From the NCBI GenBank assembly GCA_944391725.1, contig CALXUQ010000014.1, positions 1-38,479 on the forward strand: DNA of 38,479 bases, written 5' to 3'. A program made the position numbers and the translations under genes. Of the stretch, positions 34,006 through 38,479 are shown one piece after another. The DNA is from an uncultured Alphaproteobacteria bacterium. GTDB lineage: Bacteria; Pseudomonadota; Alphaproteobacteria; RF32; CAG-239. Below the pieces are notes generated by a model, which worked only from the letters and a program-made list of their open reading frames with translations, searched no databases and was not told the DNA's origin. Positions within the stretch are counted from its first letter, which is position 1. The number at the start of each line of letters is the position of its first letter.

Positions 34006-34033
34006 AAGCGGTCTGATAAAGGCCGCTTTTTTT
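34006..34033 (+). terminator. Terminator of the TPR gene
   Basis: Stem AAGCGGTC / GGCCGCTT (one G-U pair), loop TGATAAA, seven T residues. Confidence 0.82.
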
Positions 34034-34116
34034 ATATCTGTCTCACTCTTGAATTTGTAATAATGAGCATTATGTTGAACTCAGAGTTTTTTATTTTTAA
34101 CAAAAGGAGTTGGGCT

Positions 34117-34350
34117 ATGGGTACATTTTTGAAATATGTATTTTATATTGTGGTGATTGTGGTGGTATATTTGGTGGCACGGGGAATTTATGACGGGAGT
34201 ATCACCGAAAAGACTACCGTTGGACAAGTGGTGAGCGATGTGGATACAGGTAGCAAAGAGTTGGTTAAAGATGGCTATCAGGCCACTAAGAAAAGTATTG
34301 AGAATATGGAAAATAAGGATAACAAAGAATCGAATCAAGGCGGTATGTAG
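34117..34350 (+). CDS. Small single-pass membrane protein
   Basis: A 77-aa protein with one N-terminal membrane helix (about 4-23, FLKYVFYIVVIVVVYLVAR) and a charged, Lys/Glu/Asn-rich tail, so probably type II with the tail in the periplasm or type I with it in the cytoplasm. AAAGGAG six bases upstream fixes the start at 34117. I do not recognise the family. A terminator follows, so it is likely monocistronic. Confidence 0.65.
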   Translation: MGTFLKYVFYIVVIVVVYLVARGIYDGSITEKTTVGQVVSDVDTGSKELVKDGYQATKKSIENMENKDNKESNQGGM

Positions 34351-34401
34351 AAATCGGAATTAGGGGACTTTGTTTCCCGAATTTGAGATGCTGAGTGCAA
34401 G

Positions 34402-34437
34402 CAAAAAATACTCTGTTTATGAACAGGGTATTTTTTT
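34402..34437. terminator. Terminator of the small membrane protein gene
   Basis: Stem ATACTCTGTT / AACAGGGTAT with one wobble pair, loop TATG, A tract before and T tract after. Confidence 0.8.
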
Positions 34438-34486
34438 GTTTTTCTTACAAAATGGACAAATAACATTAGGGTAAGCTATTTATTTA

Positions 34487-34515
34487 TTGCAAATTCCCGA
34501 AAATTATCATATTAT
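34487..34515 (+). promoter_or_regulatory. Promoter for the cysteine-rich protein operon
   Basis: TTGCAA (34487-34492), 17-bp spacer, TATTAT (34510-34515). A leader of about 90 nt would precede the ATG at 34611. Confidence 0.55.
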
Positions 34516-34610
34516 TATACTTGAATATAGAGTCGTATAACCATTTTTATCAGGTAGTTAACCATGATTTAATATTTTGTCTATTAATTTGACGCGGAGA
34601 AAGAAAAATT

Positions 34611-36479
34611 ATGTTACGAGAAGGTCTCAAATTTGGTTTGAGAAGTTTTTTTGTGACCCTAAAATTGGTTTGTGCCTTGTGGGTCGGATGCTGTTTGTGG
34701 TGGATTGGTAATGCCCAAGCGGCGATTTGTTTTTTGCCCGACTGTGCCGACAAGGTGGTGGAAGATGTCAAAGACGACAGTGCCGAAAAATGTAAGGCCG
34801 AAGGTTATGAAAACTATCAAAACCGCGTGTGCCACCAATATTCTATCATCGAATTTTGCCCTTATAATTCCAACTATATCAAATGTAACAATCCCGAATG
34901 GTGCCGGATTAACGGTTATATTGAAACCGAATGCGAAGAACCATATGAGCTGTTTGATAAATGCCCCAATGGCGAAGAAATGTACAAAGAATGCAAACTC
35001 AATATGGAAGATGCTTGTTTGGCCGAGGACCCGACCTATGTTTCTACTTGCAAGGCCGGTTGGGTGATTGACCCTGATGATCACTGCTCGTTTTCCGATG
35101 AGTTTGGACACTGTTGCAACACCTGCCCCGGATTTACGACCAAAGAAGAAATTGAGGCGGCAGGCGGAACTCCGGTGGCCTCGTGCGAAAGCTGCGACGG
35201 AACCTTATATATTGCCGGTGCGGACGGATATAATGCTTGTGAAGGTTTTTGGGATTGCCAAGACGGTTGTGCACCCGATGCCAAAACTTGTGTCTCTAAC
35301 GGGGTGACCAAATGTGATAAATGCAAACGCTGTGAAGCACGCTGCACCTATGAAACTTGTCCTCCGAATATGGATTGCGAATATGAGGCTTGTACCTGGA
35401 GATATTGTATTTTGGGGTGCAAAGTGGGTTATACTTACTATTGCAAAATACCTGAACAAGACTGTAATGCTTTGGGCTATGATAAGACCGTGGAAGAATG
35501 TGCCGGCTCATATTTGATTAAATGTCCTTATGATGAAAATCAGGTATTTTGTATGCCCGATGACGGCGTATGCTGTGAACCGTGCAAAGATTTTCCGTAT
35601 ACGGCTCAAGAGATTCCGCATGGATATGTCGGGGGTGAAAAATGTGAGTGTTGCGGCAAGACCCTATATAAGAAAATTCCGGATCCTTGCGTGGGATATT
35701 CGGAATGTCCTTGGGGTGGCGCTGAAGGTGCGGCCAGCTGCTTGAGCGGTGAAAAGACCTTATATGCTTTGTGCAAAGATTGTCCTAATGCTTGTCCCGA
35801 AAATCCGGTTTGTCCGAAAGGCACAATTTGCAAAAAAGATGAGTGTTCCGGAACCTATTGTGCCATTGGCTGTGAAAATACTTTTACAAACTATTGTCAA
35901 AAGCCAAATACGAACTGTCGGTTGCTCGGATATAATTCGATTTCGCCAGATTGTGTGGGGATGGAGGTTATGTATTGTCCTTATGATCCCAACTGGGTGA
36001 TTTGTATTCCGGTTGATGAAGGTGATTGTTGCCGAAATTGTAAGGTATCGCATCCGTACACCGAAATTCCCGATGGCTACATTCAGACCGGTGTTTGCGA
36101 ATGTTGCGGCAAAACATATTACCAAGCAGAAATTAATCCGTGTGAAGGGTTTGTTACAGATGAAGATTGCAGACAGGGGGTTGACGAAACATCGGAAACT
36201 TGCCTGAGCGGAGATGTCATTAAATATGCCAGCTGCAAAAACTGCGAATCGGATTGTTATTTGGAGACTTGTCCTAAGGGGAGTGTGTGCAGTCTTGATG
36301 ATTGTTCGGGGTTGTATTGTGTGACCGGTTGTGAGGTGAACTATACCAACTATTGCCAACAGCCCAACCAAGATTGTGACGCGCTTGGATATTATTCTAT
36401 GAAACCTGATTGCGTGGGGCTGGAGATTATCCGCTGTCCGTTTGATACCAACATGGTCTATTGCTTTAACTCAAAATAA
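34611..36479 (+). CDS. Exported cysteine-rich repeat protein
   Basis: A 622-aa protein of unknown function. The N-terminus is a signal peptide or anchor (LKLVCALWVGCCLWWIGNAQA), so the mature chain should be periplasmic, surface-bound or secreted. The mature part is extremely Cys-rich and built of repeats of about 150 residues. A recurring module is C-x3-GY-x6-C-x6-7-CP[YF]D-x3-4-V-x-C (for example NALGYDKTVEEC ... CPYDENQVFC), joined by CCGKTLY, ETCP and YCxxGC elements; about six module copies can be counted, two of them degenerate. The Cys pattern suggests many disulfides or metal sites. The next gene carries one copy of the module. GGAGA-type ribosome-binding site. Confidence 0.8.
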   Translation: MLREGLKFGLRSFFVTLKLVCALWVGCCLWWIGNAQAAICFLPDCADKVVEDVKDDSAEKCKAEGYENYQNRVCHQYSIIEFCPYNSNYIKCNNPEWCRINGYIETECEEPYELFDKCPNGEEMYKECKLNMEDACLAEDPTYVSTCKAGWVIDPDDHCSFSDEFGHCCNTCPGFTTKEEIEAAGGTPVASCESCDGTLYIAGADGYNACEGFWDCQDGCAPDAKTCVSNGVTKCDKCKRCEARCTYETCPPNMDCEYEACTWRYCILGCKVGYTYYCKIPEQDCNALGYDKTVEECAGSYLIKCPYDENQVFCMPDDGVCCEPCKDFPYTAQEIPHGYVGGEKCECCGKTLYKKIPDPCVGYSECPWGGAEGAASCLSGEKTLYALCKDCPNACPENPVCPKGTICKKDECSGTYCAIGCENTFTNYCQKPNTNCRLLGYNSISPDCVGMEVMYCPYDPNWVICIPVDEGDCCRNCKVSHPYTEIPDGYIQTGVCECCGKTYYQAEINPCEGFVTDEDCRQGVDETSETCLSGDVIKYASCKNCESDCYLETCPKGSVCSLDDCSGLYCVTGCEVNYTNYCQQPNQDCDALGYYSMKPDCVGLEIIRCPFDTNMVYCFNSK

Positions 36480-36501
36480 ACAAGGAGAAAAACTGCCAAT
36501 A

Positions 36502-36528
36502 ATGAAAAATGATAACAAGCAAATATAA
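36502..36528 (+). other. Possible 8-codon leader ORF
   Basis: MKNDNKQI-stop, preceded by AAGGAGAAA about 13 bases upstream. Its sequence AAATGATAACAA recurs at the start of the next gene (ATGATAACAAATAG), so it may be a duplicated start region or a leader peptide. Confidence 0.25.
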
Positions 36529-36554
36529 AGCTTAAAGTTTAACAGGAGAAAGAA

Positions 36555-37721
36555 ATGATAACAAATAGAAAATTAATAACATCTTGTGGTGTTATTTTGG
36601 CGACCGCTGTTTCGGCTACTTGGGCGGTTAAAAATACGGAAGCCCAGACATCTACGGATATTGCCTGTACCGAAACTCCCGATTGTTCGGCTTTGGGGTA
36701 TACCAAAAACTCATCGGACTGTCCGGATGGGGGGATTAAGTGCCCGTTTGATGATAGAAAAATGTTTTGTGTGAGCGGCGAGGCAATTGACTTTCAGTTT
36801 CAAAATGAGCTGAATTTGTATGATATTGTATATTCTGACGGTACAACTTCGCAAACTTATAATGCCAACAAGTTGGCGATTGGATTGGTGGCTTATGTTC
36901 ACCCGAATGGTAAGAAAAATCATGGTTTGATGATTAGTTTGGACCAGCCGCCGGCGCAAACTCGTGCCGAAGCGATTAAGCGGTGTAGCGGTTATGTGAC
37001 CAAAGGTACTAAGTCGAGTAACTGGCATTTGCCGGATATGGCTGAGTTGATGATGATTAGTAGTGGTAACGATGCCAGCAATGAATATACCAATCTGATT
37101 AATGCATTGAACAAAGTTCCGGGGGCAAACCGTTTGGGGCGTTCTTATACGGAATCGTATTGCTTGAGCGGTACGGCAGATTATAATAAGACTTATCTGA
37201 ATGCGACTCCGGCTTGTTCTTCTTATAACAAAAGCGGAACTTGTACCGCTACCGGCAGCACCAGCGGGTCTTGTACGGCTACTGGTACAGTAAGCGGCAC
37301 TTGTAACACCAGCGGTAAAGTTAATGTTACCAGCGTTGATATTATATGTACAGAAACAAGTTCAGATTCGTATGGAGCTCTGATATCACTTCCTCAACAA
37401 GCATCAATGATATGTCGGTCTTATTCGGGATATCGGTATGGTAAACTCTCTGGAAAGGCTTCATATAGCGATTCTTGTACGGCTACTCCGAGTTTTAGCA
37501 AGTCTTGTACTGTAAAGAAAGACTTTTCTAAGCAATGTACGGCGACGATTGCCGTGGATGGTACCAACCGTTTGGAAGATACCGTTTACTGGTCAATTTC
37601 AGATAACCCTACCACTTCCGGAAACTGGCTCTATGCCAACCTCAACAGCACGACCGGCTGGGCGGAGGGTGGTTCGCTCTCGGCAAAATATGGGCATTAT
37701 CGTTGTGTGGCAAGTTTTTAG
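36555..37721 (+). CDS. Secreted protein with Cys module and DUF1566/Lcl-like domain
   Basis: A 388-aa exported protein. After a signal peptide (LITSCGVILATAVSATWA) comes one copy of the Cys module of its neighbour (CSALGYTKNSSDC, then CPFDDRKMFC), then a domain with DIVYSDGTTS, MISLDQPP and NWHLPDMAELMMI, the last like the W-x-LP-x4-L signature of DUF1566/Lcl C-terminal domains. A Thr/Gly/Ser-rich insert around residues 225-260 repeats SG[TS]CTATG and a second Cys series (SCTATPSFSKSCTV) follows. The end, GHYRCVASF, resembles the close of DUF1566 domains (V-R-C-V). AGGAGAAAG precedes the ATG. Domains of this kind occur in surface and fimbrial proteins. Confidence 0.75.
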   Translation: MITNRKLITSCGVILATAVSATWAVKNTEAQTSTDIACTETPDCSALGYTKNSSDCPDGGIKCPFDDRKMFCVSGEAIDFQFQNELNLYDIVYSDGTTSQTYNANKLAIGLVAYVHPNGKKNHGLMISLDQPPAQTRAEAIKRCSGYVTKGTKSSNWHLPDMAELMMISSGNDASNEYTNLINALNKVPGANRLGRSYTESYCLSGTADYNKTYLNATPACSSYNKSGTCTATGSTSGSCTATGTVSGTCNTSGKVNVTSVDIICTETSSDSYGALISLPQQASMICRSYSGYRYGKLSGKASYSDSCTATPSFSKSCTVKKDFSKQCTATIAVDGTNRLEDTVYWSISDNPTTSGNWLYANLNSTTGWAEGGSLSAKYGHYRCVASF

Positions 37722-37731
37722 GAGAAAATTA

Positions 37732-38250
37732 ATGAAGAAAATATGCTTTTTTGCTCTCTTGGCCGGATTGTTGAGCGTTAATAAGGCTCAGGCCGTGGAA
37801 GTCGGTGATATTTTGTATAATGATGGCACTATCAGTAATGTGGTGGATGACAGCAAAATCCCTATCGGACTCTTCTACTGGGTGTCTAACCGTAAAGATT
37901 TTGGCTATATTATGGCTTTGAACCAACCCGATGATATGACTTATGCCAACGCAATGGCTTTTTGTCAGAGCTATCAAACGCTTGGAACCCAAAAGGGAGA
38001 TTGGGCACTGCCTAATCGGCCAGAGCTTATTAAAATGGGGAAAGAAGTTTGGAACGGAACACTAAGCGATAAATTTACTTTGCTCAACAATAAGCTCGCC
38101 TCAATCTCTATTGGGGAACAGCTAAAACCAGATATTGGATATTGGGCTCGCTCTGCCTCTAAGTATCAATTTACACTGAATAAATACGGCGTGGCAACCA
38201 AAACCGGTGGTTCGGATACCGGGGCGGTGCGCTGTGTGAAAATCTATTAA
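37732..38250 (+). CDS. Small secreted DUF1566/Lcl-like protein
   Basis: A 172-aa protein with signal peptide (ICFFALLAGLLSVNKAQA) and a compact form of the domain in its neighbour: VGDILYNDGTISNV parallels YDIVYSDGTTSQT, IPIGLFYWV parallels LAIGLVAYV, IMALNQPDD parallels LMISLDQPP, DWALPNRPELIKM parallels NWHLPDMAELMMI, and GAVRCVKIY closes the domain. It lacks the Cys module and the Thr-rich insert. AGGAGAA precedes the ATG at 37732, 10 bases after the previous stop. It may be the core fold of this protein set. Confidence 0.8.
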   Translation: MKKICFFALLAGLLSVNKAQAVEVGDILYNDGTISNVVDDSKIPIGLFYWVSNRKDFGYIMALNQPDDMTYANAMAFCQSYQTLGTQKGDWALPNRPELIKMGKEVWNGTLSDKFTLLNNKLASISIGEQLKPDIGYWARSASKYQFTLNKYGVATKTGGSDTGAVRCVKIY

Positions 38251-38299
38251 AACAAGTTTCGATCGAAAATATTATTATGTTATGCAGTTTCTTTCGAGG

Positions 38300-38339
38300 T
38301 ACCTCGACAGTGGCTATGGCGCTGTCGGGGTATCTTTTT
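38300..38339 (+). terminator. Terminator of the cysteine-rich/DUF1566 operon
   Basis: Stem TACCTCGACAG / CTGTCGGGGTA (one wobble), 11-base loop, then TC and five T residues. Confidence 0.8.
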
Positions 38340-38403
38340 ATCCTAACTTTTTCCTCTTAATTATTGCGTTAATCAGCGAGGGCGAGTTTTATTTAAATCG
38401 GTA

Positions 38404-38440
38404 GATCCCTGGACGACTACTTTCGTAGTCGAGGGATGAC
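38404..38440. repeat. Dispersed 37-bp hairpin repeat, copy 2
   Basis: Same arms and length as the copy at 24112-24148, but the stem is CGACTAC/GTAGTCG. It is joined directly to the GC-rich element that follows. Confidence 0.85.
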
Positions 38441-38479
38441 CTGCACGGCAGGTGCGCGCAGGCAGCGCCTGAGGCATCA
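38441..38479. repeat. Partial copy of the GC-rich repeat, cut by the window end
   Basis: It matches the right end of the 141-bp unit at 23780-23822 (segment ending GCGCCTGAGGCATCA), but lacks about 17 bp between two GGTGCGC repeats. The window stops at the point where the next unit would begin. Confidence 0.85.

Noticed and set aside
35760..36371. Minus-strand frame antisense to the Cys-rich gene
   Set aside because: Explained by repetitive, Cys-codon-rich coding sequence on the plus strand.

Overview
The window looks like chromosomal DNA of a moderate-GC Gram-negative bacterium, most likely an uncultured, host-associated alphaproteobacterium. Direct support: lipid A phosphoethanolamine transferase and other envelope-glycan genes, MotA/MotB, MarC, TerC, lipoprotein and signal-peptide genes, and an elongator tRNA-Met (CAU) of the kind I associate with Alphaproteobacteria (3' end GCUACCA). 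Two genes (a 553-aa GluRS and an ArsC/Spx-like reductase) read more like their Firmicutes homologues, so transfer into this lineage is possible. The taxonomic call is inference.

Layout. 1-2.1 kb: nagA-nagB on the minus strand (GlcNAc-6-P catabolism); a ROK sugar kinase at 25.8-26.7 kb may feed the same pathway. 2.2-14.6 kb: a plus-strand surface-glycan locus with an unusual GT-B glycosyltransferase, an EptA-type transferase, Gmd and Fcl (GDP-L-fucose synthesis), two HxGH nucleotidyltransferases, GT2, GT4, GT8 and GT-D-like transferases, and two paralogous alpha/beta-hydrolase-like proteins that differ at the nucleophile (Ser versus Cys). A strongly structured, terminator-ended RNA candidate (about 9172-9386) sits in the middle of it. 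14.6-17.7 kb: gltX and an ArsB/NhaD-type transporter. 17.7-20.9 kb, minus strand: marC, motA-motB and terC.

21.0-22.7 kb: a three-gene operon (unknown protein, CPHC thioredoxin-fold lipoprotein, tandem ArsR-type regulator) behind a promoter overlapped by a perfect inverted repeat. The regulator has only two cysteines, at exactly equivalent positions in its two halves, which suggests a thiol-sensing autoregulated system. A membrane-anchored flavodoxin-like gene converges on it. 23.5-25 kb: tRNA-Met followed by a repeat island (141-bp tandem repeats, a mirrored tRNA 3'-end relic, a hairpin repeat whose second copy at the window's end carries compensatory stem changes) and a pair of small membrane-protein genes, the first frameshifted.

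25-34.4 kb: an unknown protein, the ROK kinase, the ArsC/Spx protein, a second structured RNA candidate, uvrD/pcrA, then a TPR-MoxR-DUF58-TPR-small membrane protein series interrupted by a 125-nt long palindrome. 34.6-38.3 kb: an exported, cysteine-rich repeat protein followed by two DUF1566/Lcl-like secreted proteins, the first of which shares the Cys module. The window ends inside another copy of the repeat-island sequence.
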